Shown: positions 1 through 11,300 of the stretch, piece after piece
How the letters are laid out: each line of letters begins with the position of its first letter
Numbering within the stretch: the stretch's first letter is position 1
DNA from: Parapristionchus giblindavisi
Taxonomy: Eukaryota > Nematoda > Chromadorea > Rhabditida > Diplogasteridae
Assembly: GCA_943737045.1 (NCBI GenBank)
Contig: CALSFV010000267.1
Span: 490,001 to 554,000 of the forward strand
Direction: 5' to 3'
Length of the DNA: 64,000 nucleotides
Translations under genes and position numbers: made by a program
Notes under the pieces: generated by a model
Told to the model about the DNA's origin: nothing
What the model saw: only the letters and a program-made list of their open reading frames with translations
Database searches by the model: none

Positions 1-642
1 TAATTCGGCTGAAGTGGCCGTTGTTCAACATGGGAACGTGCAAAATACTCAGAATTTTTTGCTCATTCGTTTGGTATATGACACGCTGGGTGTAGCAGAA
101 AAAATTTCATTTCAGGTATTGTTTTGGTCTTATCAGAGTGAAAGCTACTTTTGTACTTTTTGCATTGTGGAATCAACACAAGATTACAGTTTGACATGAA
201 CTGAAGTGCAGATTATTCAGAATTTTTTGCTCTTTCACGTGGTATATGCTACGATAAGATTCGATAATATATTAACTTGACACGAATTCTTTATTGCCAA
301 AAAAGCATAATTCAATTTTGTTAATTCGGCTGAAGTGGCCGTTGTTCAACATGGGGACGTGCAAAATACTCAGAATGTTTTGCTCTTTCGTTTGGTATAT
401 AGCACGCTGGGTGTAGCAGAAAATATTTCATTTCAGGTATTGTTTTGGTCTTGTCAGAGTGAAAGCTACTTTTGTACTTTTTGCATTGTGGAATCAACAC
501 AGCATTACAGTTTGACATGAACTGAAGTGTAGATTATTCAGAATTTTTTGCTCTTTCACGTGGTATATGCTACGATACGATTCTATAATATATTAACTTG
601 ACACGAATTCTTTATTGCCAAAAAAGCATAATTCAATTTTGT

Positions 643-795
643 TAATTCGGCTGAAGTGGCCGTTGTTCAACATGGGAACGTGCAAAATACTCAGAATTTT
701 TTGCTCTTTCACGTGGTATATGCGACGATAAGTTTTGATAAAACATTGATATGTCATGAATTCTTTATTGCCTAAAATGCATAATTCAATTTTGT
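643..795. repeat. 153-bp satellite half-unit 1
   Basis: The unit runs from TAATTCGG through the first CAGAATTTTTTGCTCTTTC and continues directly with ACGTGGTATATG, which belongs to the second half. Exactly 168 bp between the two internal repeats is missing. It has the diverged class C tail (GCGACGATAAGTTTTGATAA) and ends CCTAAAATGC. Confidence 0.93.
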
Positions 796-1116
796 TAATT
801 CGGCTGAAGTGGCCGTTGTTCAACATGTGAACGTGCAAAATACTCAGAATTTTTTGCTCTTTCGTTTGGTATATAACACGATGGGTTTAGCAGAAAATTT
901 TTCATGTCAGGTATTGTTTTGGTCTTATCAGAGTGAAAGCTACTTTCGTACTTATTGCATTGTGGAATCAACACAAGTTTACAGTTTGACATGAACTGAA
1001 GTGTAGATTATTCAGAATTTTTTGCTCTTTCACGTGGTATATGCTACGATAAGATTCGATAATATATTAACTTGACACGAATTCTTTATTGCCAAAAAAG
1101 CATAATTCAATTTTGT
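796..1116. repeat. Class C monomer with canonical tail
   Basis: A diverged full-length unit with CATGTGAACG, ATAACACGATGGGTTTAGC, TTTTTCATGTCAGG, TTTCGTACTTATTGC and CACAAGTTTAC in place of the canonical bases. After the second CACGTG it switches to the canonical tail (GCTACGATAAGATTCGATAA), so it looks recombinant. The same arrangement recurs at 3991 and 7507. Confidence 0.85.
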
Positions 1117-1437
1117 TAATTCGGCTGAAGTGGCCGTTGTTCAACATGGGAACGTGCAAAATACTCAGAATTTTTTGCTCTTTCGTTTGGTATATGACAC
1201 GCTGGGTGTAGCAGAAAATATTTCATTTCAGGTATTGTTTTGGTCTTATCAGAGTGAAAGCTACTTTTGTACTTTTTGCATTGTGGAATCAACACAGCAT
1301 TAAAGTTTGACATGAACTGAAGTGTAGATTATTAAGAATTTTTTGCTCTTTCACGTGGTATATGCTACGATAAGATTCGATAATATATTAACTTGACACG
1401 AATTCTTTATTGCCAAAAAAGCATAATTCAATTTTGT

Positions 1438-1590
1438 TAATTCGGCTGAAGTGGCCGTTGTTCAACATGGGAACGTGCAAAATACTCAGAATTTTTTGCT
1501 CTTTCACGTGGTATATGCGACGATAAGTTTTGATAAAACATTGATATGTCATGAATTCTTTATTGCCTAAAATGCATAATTCAATTTTGT
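1438..1590. repeat. 153-bp satellite half-unit 2
   Basis: Same junction and class C tail as the unit at 643, 795 bp downstream of it (two full units plus one half). It ends CCTAAAATGC and is followed by the fullest class C unit. Confidence 0.93.
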
Positions 1591-1911
1591 TAATTCGGCT
1601 GAAGTGGCCGTTGTTCAACATGTGAACGTGCAAAATACTCAGAATTTTTTGCTCTTTCGTTTGGTATATAACACGATGGGTTTAGCAGAAAATTTTTCAT
1701 GTCAGGTATTGTTTTGGTCTTATCAGAGTGAAAGCTACTTTCGTACTTATTGCATTGTGGAATCAACACAAGTTTACAATTTGACATGAACTGAAGTGTA
1801 GATTATTCAGAATTTTTTGCTCTTTCACGTGGTATATGCGACGATAAGTTTTGATAAAACATTGATATGTCATGAATTCTTTATTGCCAAAAAAGCATAA
1901 TTCAATTTTGT
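1591..1911. repeat. Class C monomer, fullest copy
   Basis: It carries the class C body and also the class C tail (GCGACGATAAGTTTTGATAA, then CATTGATATGTCATGAATTC). This is the only unit here with both parts, so it is the best representative of a distinct satellite subfamily. It has one extra private change, TACAATTTGAC for TACAGTTTGAC. Confidence 0.85.
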
Positions 1912-2553
1912 TAATTCGGCTGAAGTGGCCGTTGTTCAACATGGGAACGTGCAAAATACTCAGAATTTTTTGCTCATTCGTTTGGTATATGACACGCTGG
2001 GTGTAGCAGAAAATATTTCATTTCAGGTATTGTTTTGGTCTTATCAGAGTGAAAGCTACTTTTGTACTTTTTGCATTGTGGAATCAACACAGCATTACAG
2101 TTTGACATGAACTGAAGTGTAGATTATTCAGAATTTTTTGCTCTTTCACGTGGTATATGCTACGATAAGATTCGATAATATATTAACTTGACGCGAATTC
2201 TTTATTGCCAAAAAAGCATAATTCAATTTTGTTAATTCGGCTGAAGTGGCCGTTGTTCAACATGGGAACGTGCAAAATACTCAGAATTTTTTGCTCTTTC
2301 GTTTGGTATATGACACGCTGGGTGTAGCAGAAAATATTTCATTTCAGGTATTGTTTTGGTCTTATCAGAGTGAAAGCTACTTTTGTACTTTTTGCATTGT
2401 GGAATCAACACAGCATTACAGTTTGACATGAACTGAAGTGTAGATTATTCATAATTTTTTGCTCTTTCACGTGGTATATGCTACGATAAGATTCTATAAT
2501 ATATTAACTTGACACGAATTCTTTATTGCCAAAAAAGCATAATTCAATTTTGT

Positions 2554-2874
2554 TAATTCGGCTGAAGTGGCCGTTGTTCAACATGGGAACGTGCAAAATA
2601 CTCAGAATTTTTTGCTCTTTCGTTTGGTATATGACACGCTGGGTGTAGCAGAAAATATTTCATTTCAGGTATTGTTTTGGTCTTATCAGAGTGAAAGCTA
2701 CTTTCGTACTTATTGCATTGTGGAATCAACACAAGTTTACAGTTTGACATGAACTGAAGTGTAGATTATTCAGAATTTTTTGCTCTTTCACGTGGTATAT
2801 GCGACGATAAGTTTTGATAAAACATTGATATGTCATGAATTCTTTATTGCCAAAAAAGCATAATTCAATTTTGT
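2554..2874. repeat. Chimeric canonical/class C monomer
   Basis: Canonical from its start to about 2690 (CATGGGAACG, GACACGCTGGG, AAAATATTTC), then class C from TTTCGTACTTATT through the tail. The switch lies in the stretch around GAAAGCTACTTT, which both classes share. The next base classes on both sides are canonical. Confidence 0.85.
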
Positions 2875-3837
2875 TAATTCGGCTGAAGTGGCCGTTGTTC
2901 AACATGGGAACGTGCAAAATACTCAGAATTTTTTGCTCTTTCGTTTGGTATATGACACGCTGGGTGTAGCAGAAAATATTTCATTTCAGGTATTGTTTTG
3001 GTCTTATCAGAGTGAAAGCTACTTTTGTACTTTTTGCATTGTGGAATCAACACAGCATTACAGTTTGACATGAACTGAAGTGTAGATTATTCAGAATTTT
3101 TTGCTCTTTCACGTGGTATATGCTACGATAAGATTCGATAATATATTAACTTGACGCGAATTCTTTATTGCCAAAAAAGCATAATTCAATTTTGTTAATT
3201 CGGCTGAAGTGGCCGTTGTTCAACATGGGAACGTGCAAAATACTCAGAATTTTTTGCTCTTTCGTTTGGTATATGACACGCTGGGTGTAGCAGAAAATAT
3301 TTCATTTCAGGTATTGTTTTGGTCTTATCAGAGTGAAAGCTACTTTTGTACTTTTTGCATTGTGGAATCAACACAGCATTACAGTTTGACATGAACTGAA
3401 GTGTAGATTATTCATAATTTTTTGCTCTTTCACGTGGTATATGCTACGATAAGATTCTATAATATATTAACTTGACACGAATTCTTTATTGCCAAAAAAG
3501 CATAATTCAATTTTGTTAATTCGGCTGAAGTGGCCGTTGTTCAACATGGGAACGTGCAAAATACTCAGAATTTTTTGCTCATTCGTTTGGTATATGACAC
3601 GCTGGGTGTAGCAGAAAATATTTCATTTCAGGTATTGTTTTGGTCTTATCAGAGTGAAAGCTACTTTTGTACTTTTTGCATTGTGGAATCAACACAGCAT
3701 TACAGTTTGACATGAACTGAAGTGTAGATTATTCAGAATTTTTTGCTCTTTCACGTGGTATATGCTACGATAAGATTCGATAATATATTAACTTGACACG
3801 AATTCTTTATTGCCAAAAAAGCATAATTCAATTTTGT

Positions 3838-3990
3838 TAATTCGGCTGAAGTGGCCGTTGTTCAACATGGGAACGTGCAAAATACTCAGAATTTTTTGCT
3901 CTTTCACGTGGTATATGCGACGATAAGTTTTGATAAAACATTGATATGTCATGAATTCTTTATTGCCTAAAATGCATAATTCAATTTTGT
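3838..3990. repeat. 153-bp satellite half-unit 3
   Basis: Same 168-bp internal loss and class C tail, ending CCTAAAATGC. It precedes class C unit 3991, as the unit at 643 precedes 796. Confidence 0.93.
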
Positions 3991-4311
3991 TAATTCGGCT
4001 GAAGTGGCCGTTGTTCAACATGTGAACGTGCAAAATACTCAGAATTTTTTGCTCTTTCGTTTGGTATATAACACGATGGGTTTAGCAGAAAATTTTTCAT
4101 GTCAGGTATTGTTTTGGTCTTATCAGAGTGAAAGCTACTTTCGTACTTATTGCATTGTGGAATCAACACAAGTTTACAGTTTGACATGAACTGAAGTGTA
4201 GATTATTCAGAATTTTTTGCTCTTTCACGTGGTATATGCTACGATAAGATTCGATAATATATTAACTTGACACGAATTCTTTATTGCCAAAAAAGCATAA
4301 TTCAATTTTGT
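3991..4311. repeat. Class C monomer with canonical tail
   Basis: Same mosaic as the unit at 796: class C body and canonical tail after the second CACGTG. It follows a half-unit that carries the class C tail. Confidence 0.83.
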
Positions 4312-4632
4312 TAATTCGGCTGAAGTGGCCGTTGTTCAACATGGGAACGTGCAAAATACTCAGAATTTTTTGCTCTTTCGTTTGGTATATGACACGCTGG
4401 GTGTAGCAGAAAATATTTCATTTCAGGTATTGTTTTGGTCTTATCAGAGTGAAAGCTACTTTTGTACTTTTTGCATTGTGGAATCAACACAGCATTAAAG
4501 TTTGACATGAACTGAAGTGTAGATTATTAAGAATTTTTTGCTCTTTCACGTGGTATATGCTACGATAAGATTCGATAATATATTAACTTGACACGAATTC
4601 TTTATTGCCAAAAAAGCATAATTCAATTTTGT

Positions 4633-4785
4633 TAATTCGGCTGAAGTGGCCGTTGTTCAACATGGGAACGTGCAAAATACTCAGAATTTTTTGCTCTTTC
4701 ACGTGGTATATGCGACGATAAGTTTTGATAAAACATTGATATGTCATGAATTCTTTATTGCCAAAAAAGCATAATTCAATTTTGT
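4633..4785. repeat. 153-bp satellite half-unit 4
   Basis: Same junction, but the end reads CCAAAAAAGC as in canonical units, so the class C tract is shorter at its 3' side than in the unit at 1438. It precedes a canonical unit. Confidence 0.93.
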
Positions 4786-6069
4786 TAATTCGGCTGAAGT
4801 GGCCGTTGTTCAACATGGGAACGTGCAAAATACTCAGAATTTTTTGCTCATTCGTTTGGTATATGACACGCTGGGTGTAGCAGAAAATATTTCATTTCAG
4901 GTATTGTTTTGGTCTTATCAGAGTGAAAGCTACTTTTGTACTTTTTGCATTGTGGAATCAACACAGCATTACAGTTTGACATGAACTGAAGTGTAGATTA
5001 TTCAGAATTTTTTGCTCTTTCACGTGGTATATGCTACGATAAGATTCGATAATATATTAACTTGACGCGAATTCTTTATTGCCAAAAAAGCATAATTCAA
5101 TTTTGTTAATTCGGCTGAAGTGGCCGTTGTTCAACATGGGAACGTGCAAAATACTCAGAATTTTTTGCTCTTTCGTTTGGTATATGACACGCTGGGTGTA
5201 GCAGAAAATATTTCATTTCAGGTATTGTTTTGGTCTTATCAGAGTGAAAGCTACTTTTGTACTTTTTGCATTGTGGAATCAACACAGCATTACAGTTTGA
5301 CATGAACTGAAGTGTAGATTATTCATAATTTTTTGCTCTTTCACGTGGTATATGCTACGATAAGATTCTATAATATATTAACTTGACACGAATTCTTTAT
5401 TGCCAAAAAAGCATAATTCAATTTTGTTAATTCGGCTGAAGTGGCCGTTGTTCAACATGGGAACGTGCAAAATACTCAGAATTTTTTGCTCATTCGTTTG
5501 GTATATGACACGCTGGGTGTAGCAGAAAATATTTCATTTCAGGTATTGTTTTGGTCTTATCAGAGTGAAAGCTACTTTTGTACTTTTTGCATTGTGGAAT
5601 CAACACAGCATTACAGTTTGACATGAACTGAAGTGTAGATTATTCAGAATTTTTTGCTCTTTCACGTGGTATATGCTACGATAAGATTCGATAATATATT
5701 AACTTGACGCGAATTCTTTATTGCCAAAAAAGCATAATTCAATTTTGTTAATTCGGCTGAAGTGGCCGTTGTTCAACATGGGAACGTGCAAAATACTCAG
5801 AATTTTTTGCTCTTTCGTTTGGTATATGACACGCTGGGTGTAGCAGAAAATATTTCATTTCAGGTATTGTTTTGGTCTTATCAGAGTGAAAGCTACTTTT
5901 GTACTTTTTGCATTGTGGAATCAACACAGCATTACAGTTTGACATGAACTGAAGTGTAGATTATTCATAATTTTTTGCTCTTTCACGTGGTATATGCTAC
6001 GATAAGATTCTATAATATATTAACTTGACACGAATTCTTTATTGCCAAAAAAGCATAATTCAATTTTGT

Positions 6070-6390
6070 TAATTCGGCTGAAGTGGCCGTTGTTCAACAT
6101 GGGAACGTGCAAAATACTCAGAATTTTTTGCTCTTTCGTTTGGTATATGACACGCTGGGTGTAGCAGAAAATATTTCATTTCAGGTATTGTTTTGGTCTT
6201 ATCAGAGTGAAAGCTACTTTCGTACTTATTGCATTGTGGAATCAACACAAGTTTACAGTTTGACATGAACTGAAGTGTAGATTATTCAGAATTTTTTGCT
6301 CTTTCACGTGGTATATGCGACGATAAGTTTTGATAAAACATTGATATGTCATGAATTCTTTATTGCCAAAAAAGCATAATTCAATTTTGT
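6070..6390. repeat. Chimeric canonical/class C monomer
   Basis: Same canonical-to-C junction as the unit at 2554, exactly 3,516 bp downstream of it, so the junction arose once and was amplified with the HOR. Confidence 0.83.
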
Positions 6391-7353
6391 TAATTCGGCT
6401 GAAGTGGCCGTTGTTCAACATGGGAACGTGCAAAATACTCAGAATTTTTTGCTCATTCGTTTGGTATATGACACGCTGGGTGTAGCAGAAAATATTTCAT
6501 TTCAGGTATTGTTTTGGTCTTATCAGAGTGAAAGCTACTTTTGTACTTTTTGCATTGTGGAATCAACACAGCATTACAGTTTGACATGAACTGAAGTGTA
6601 GATTATTCAGAATTTTTTGCTCTTTCACGTGGTATATGCTACGATAAGATTCGATAATATATTAACTTGACGCGAATTCTTTATTGCCAAAAAAGCATAA
6701 TTCAATTTTGTTAATTCGGCTGAAGTGGCCGATGTTCAACATGGGAACGTGCAAAATACTCAGAATTTTTTGCTCTTTCGTTTGGTATATGACACGCTGG
6801 GTGTAGCAGAAAATATTTCATTTCAGGTATTGTTTTGGTCTTATCAGAGTCAAAGCTACTTTTGTACTTTTTGCATTGTGGAATCAACACAGCATTACAG
6901 TTTGACATGAACTGAAGTGTAGATTATTCATAATTTTTTGCTCTTTCACGTGGTATATGCTACGATAAGATTCTATAATATATTAACTTGACACGAATTC
7001 TTTATTGCCAAAAAAGCATAATTCAATTTTGTTAATTCGGCTGAAGTGGCCGTTGTTCAACATGGGAACGTGCAAAATACTCAGAATTTTTTGCTCATTC
7101 GTTTGGTATATGACACGCTGGGTGTAGCAGAAAATATTTCATTTCAGGTATTGTTTTGGTCTTATCAGAGTGAAAGCTACTTTTGTACTTTTTGCATTGT
7201 GGAATCAACACAGCATTACAGTTTGACATGAACTGAAGTGTAGATTATTCAGAATTTTTTGCTCTTTCACGTGGTATATGCTACGATAAGATTCGATAAT
7301 ATATTAACTTGACACGAATTCTTTATTGCCAAAAAAGCATAATTCAATTTTGT

Positions 7354-7506
7354 TAATTCGGCTGAAGTGGCCGTTGTTCAACATGGGAACGTGCAAAATA
7401 CTCAGAATTTTTTGCTCTTTCACGTGGTATATGCGACGATAAGTTTTGATAAAACATTGATATGTCATGAATTCTTTATTGCCAAAAAAGCATAATTCAA
7501 TTTTGT
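7354..7506. repeat. 153-bp satellite half-unit 5
   Basis: Counterpart of the half-unit at 3838 one HOR period on, but with the canonical CCAAAAAAGC end. Confidence 0.93.
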
Positions 7507-7827
7507 TAATTCGGCTGAAGTGGCCGTTGTTCAACATGTGAACGTGCAAAATACTCAGAATTTTTTGCTCTTTCGTTTGGTATATAACACGATGGGTTTA
7601 GCAGAAAATTTTTCATGTCAGGTATTGTTTTGGTCTTATCAGAGTGAAAGCTACTTTCGTACTTATTGCATTGTGGAATCAACACAAGTTTACAGTTTGA
7701 CATGAACTGAAGTGTAGATTATTCAGAATTTTTTGCTCTTTCACGTGGTATATGCTACGATAAGATTCGATAATATATTAACTTGACACGAATTCTTTAT
7801 TGCCAAAAAAGCATAATTCAATTTTGT
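7507..7827. repeat. Class C monomer with canonical tail
   Basis: Counterpart of 3991 in HOR copy 3. It is the last class C body in the window. Confidence 0.83.
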
Positions 7828-8148
7828 TAATTCGGCTGAAGTGGCCGTTGTTCAACATGGGAACGTGCAAAATACTCAGAATTTTTTGCTCTTTCGTTTG
7901 GTATATGACACGCTGGGTGTAGCAGAAAATATTTCATTTCAGGTATTGTTTTGGTCTTATCAGAGTGAAAGCTACTTTTGTACTTTTTGCATTGTGGAAT
8001 CAACACAGCATTAAAGTTTGACATGAACTGAAGTGTAGATTATTAAGAATTTTTTGCTCTTTCACGTGGTATATGCTACGATAAGATTCGATAATATATT
8101 AACTTGACACGAATTCTTTATTGCCAAAAAAGCATAATTCAATTTTGT

Positions 8149-8301
8149 TAATTCGGCTGAAGTGGCCGTTGTTCAACATGGGAACGTGCAAAATACTCAG
8201 AATTTTTTGCTCTTTCACGTGGTATATGCGACGATAAGTTTTGATAAAACATTGATATGTCATGAATTCTTTATTGCCAAAAAAGCATAATTCAATTTTG
8301 T
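8149..8301. repeat. 153-bp satellite half-unit 6
   Basis: Counterpart of the half-unit at 4633, offset 3,516 bp. It is the last half-unit in the window; none occurs to the right of 8301. Confidence 0.93.
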
Positions 8302-11300
8302 TAATTCGGCTGAAGTGGCCGTTGTTCAACATGGGAACGTGCAAAATACTCAGAATTTTTTGCTCATTCGTTTGGTATATGACACGCTGGGTGTAGCAGA
8401 AAATATTTCATTTCAGGTATTGTTTTGGTCTTATCAGAGTGAAAGCTACTTTTGTACTTTTTGCATTGTGGAATCAACACAGCATTACAGTTTGACATGA
8501 ACTGAAGTGTAGATTATTCAGAATTTTTTGCTCTTTCACGTGGTATATGCTACGATAAGATTCGATAATATATTAACTTGACGCGAATTCTTTATTGCCA
8601 AAAAAGCATAATTCAATTTTGTTAATTCGGCTGAAGTGGCCGTTGTTCAACATGGGAACGTGCAAAATACTCAGAATTTTTTGCTCTTTCGTTTGGTATA
8701 TGACACGCTGGGTGTAGCAGAAAATATTTCATTTCAGGTATTGTTTTGGTCTTATCAGAGTGAAAGCTACTTTTGTACTTTTTGCATTGTGGAATCAACA
8801 CAGCATTACAGTTTGACATGAACTGAAGTGTAGATTATTCATAATTTTTTGCTCTTTCACGTGGTATATGCTACGATAAGATTCTATAATATATTAACTT
8901 GACACGAATTCTTTATTGCCAAAAAAGCATAATTCAATTTTGTTAATTCGGCTGAAGTGGCCGTTGTTCAACATGGGAACGTGCAAAATACTCAGAATTT
9001 TTTGCTCATTCGTTTGGTATATGACACGCTGGGTGTAGCAGAAAATATTTCATTTCAGGTATTGTTTTGGTCTTATCAGAGTGAAAGCTACTTTTGTACT
9101 TTTTGCATTGTGGAATCAACACAGCATTACAGTTTGACATGAACTGAAGTGTAGATTATTCAGAATTTTTTGCTCTTTCACGTGGTATATGCTACGATAA
9201 GATTCGATAATATATTAACTTGACACGAATTCTTTATTGCCAAAAAAGCATAATTCAATTTTGTTAATTCGGCTGAAGTGGCCGTTGTTCAACATGGGAA
9301 CGTGCAAAATACTCAGAATTTTTTGCTCTTTTGTTTGGTATATGACACGCTGGGTGTAGCAGAAAATATTTCATTTCAGGTATTGTTTTGGTCTTATCAG
9401 AGTGAAAGCTACTTTTGTACTTTTTTTGCATTGTGGAATCAACACAGCATTACAGTTTGACATGAACTGAAGTGTATATTATTCAGAATTTTTTGCTCTT
9501 TCACGTGGTATATGCTACGATAAGATTCGATAATATATTAACTTGACACGAATTCTTTATTGCCAAAAAAGCATAATTCAATTTTGTTAATTCGGCTGAA
9601 GTGGCCGTTGTTCAACATGGGAACGTGCAAAATACTCAGAATTTTTTGCTCATTCGTTTGGTATATGACACGCTGGGTGTAGCAGAAAATATTTCATTTC
9701 AGGTATTGTTTTGGTCTTATCAGAGTGAAAGCTACTTTTGTACTTTTTGCATTGTGGAATCAACACAGCATTACAGTTTGACATGAACTGAAGTGTAGAT
9801 TATTCAGAATTTTTTGCTCTTTCACGTGGTATATGCTACGATAAGATTCGATAATATATTAACTTGACGCGAATTCTTTATTGCCAAAAAAGCATAATTC
9901 AATTTTGTTAATTCGGCTGAAGTGGCCGTTGTTCAACATGGGAACGTGCAAAATACTCAGAATTTTTTGCTCTTTCGTTTGGTATATGACACGCTGGGTG
10001 TAGCAGAAAATATTTCATTTCAGGTATTGTTTTGGTCTTATCAGAGTGAAAGCTACTTTTGTACTTTTTGCATTGTGGAATCAACACAGCATTACAGTTT
10101 GACATGAACTGAAGTGTAGATTATTCATAATTTTTTGCTCTTTCACGTGGTATATGCTACGATAAGATTCTATAATATATTAACTTGACACGAATTCTTT
10201 ATTGCCAAAAAAGCATAATTCAATTTTGTTAATTCGGCTGAAGTGGCCGTTGTTCAACATGGGAACGTGCAAAATACTCAGAATTTTTTGCTCTTTCGTT
10301 TGGTATATGACACGCTGGGTGTAGCAGAAAATATTTCATTTCAGGTATTGTTTTGGTCTTATCAGAGTGAAAGCTACTTTTGTACTTTTTGCATTGTGGA
10401 ATCAACACAGCATTACAGTTTGACATGAACTGAAGTGTATATTATTCAGAATTTTTTGCTCTTTCACGTGGTATATGCTACGATAAGATTCGATAATATA
10501 TTAACTTGACACGAATTCTTTATTGCCAAAAAAGCATAATTCAATTTTGTTAATTCGGCTGAAGTGGCCGTTGTTCAACATGGGAACGTGCAAAATACTC
10601 AGAATTTTTTGCTCATTCGTTTGGTATATGACACGCTGGGTGTAGCAGAAAATATTTCATTTCAGGTATTGTTTTGGTCTTATCAGAGTGAAAGCTACTT
10701 TTGTACTTTTTGCATTGTGGAATCAACACAGCATTACAGTTTGACATGAACTGAAGTGTAGATTATTCAGAATTTTTTGCTCTTTCACGTGGTATATGCT
10801 ACGATAAGATTCGATAATATATTAACTTGACGCGAATTCTTTATTGCCAAAAAGCATAATTCAATTTTGTTAATTCGGCTGAAGTGGCCGTTGTTCAACA
10901 TGGGAACGTGCAAAATACTCAGAATTTTTTGCTCTTTCGTTTGGTATATGACACGCTGGGTGTAGCAGAAAATATTTCATTTCAGGTATTGTTTTGGTCT
11001 TATCAGAGTGAAAGCTACTTTTGTACTTTTTGCATTGTGGAATCAACACAGCATTACAGTTTGACATGAACTGAAGTGTAGATTATTCATAATTTTTTGC
11101 TCTTTCACGTGGTATATGCTACGATAAGATTCTATAATATATTAACTTGACACGAATTCTTTATTGCCAAAAAAGCATAATTCAATTTTGTTAATTCGGC
11201 TGAAGTGGCCGTTGTTCAACATGGGAACGTGCAAAATACTCAGAATTTTTTGCTCTTTCGTTTGGTATATGACACGCTGGGTGTAGCAGAAAATATTTCA

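Larger units (their letters stand above)
1..3516. repeat. 3,516-bp higher-order repeat, copy 1 (rearranged)
   Basis: Ten full units and two 153-bp half-units give 3,516 bp. The order here is full, full, half (643), full, full, half (1438), then six full. Copies 2 and 3 instead have the first half-unit second in order. The total length is the same, but the half-unit cassette is shifted by one unit, so 643-1590 aligns with 3838-4785 at an offset of 3,195 while 1912-3516 aligns with 5428-7032 at 3,516. Confidence 0.85.
3517..7032. repeat. 3,516-bp higher-order repeat, copy 2
   Basis: The order is full, half (3838), full, full, half (4633), then seven full units. The copy includes class C unit 3991, the unit at 4312 with TTAAAG in place of TTACAG, and chimeric unit 6070. 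It aligns unit for unit with the sequence starting at 7033 at an offset of 3,516. Confidence 0.9.
7033..9264. repeat. 3,516-bp higher-order repeat, copy 3 (partial)
   Basis: It repeats 3517-5748 (half-units at 7354 and 8149, class C unit at 7507, TTAAAG unit at 7828). Similarity in register ends near 9264: the next unit has a different tail and two extra T residues. One class difference from copy 2 is that the half-unit at 7354 ends in CCAAAAAAGC where 3838 has CCTAAAATGC. Confidence 0.85.

Noticed and set aside
2101..2150. TTGACA-like and TATAAT-like strings in each unit suggesting bacterial promoters
   Set aside because: Chance A+T-rich matches in a eukaryotic-type satellite, with no downstream gene.
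593..8344. 81- and 63-residue reverse frames crossing half-units
   Set aside because: They arise only where a 153-bp unit or class C tail removes stop codons; same repeat artefact.
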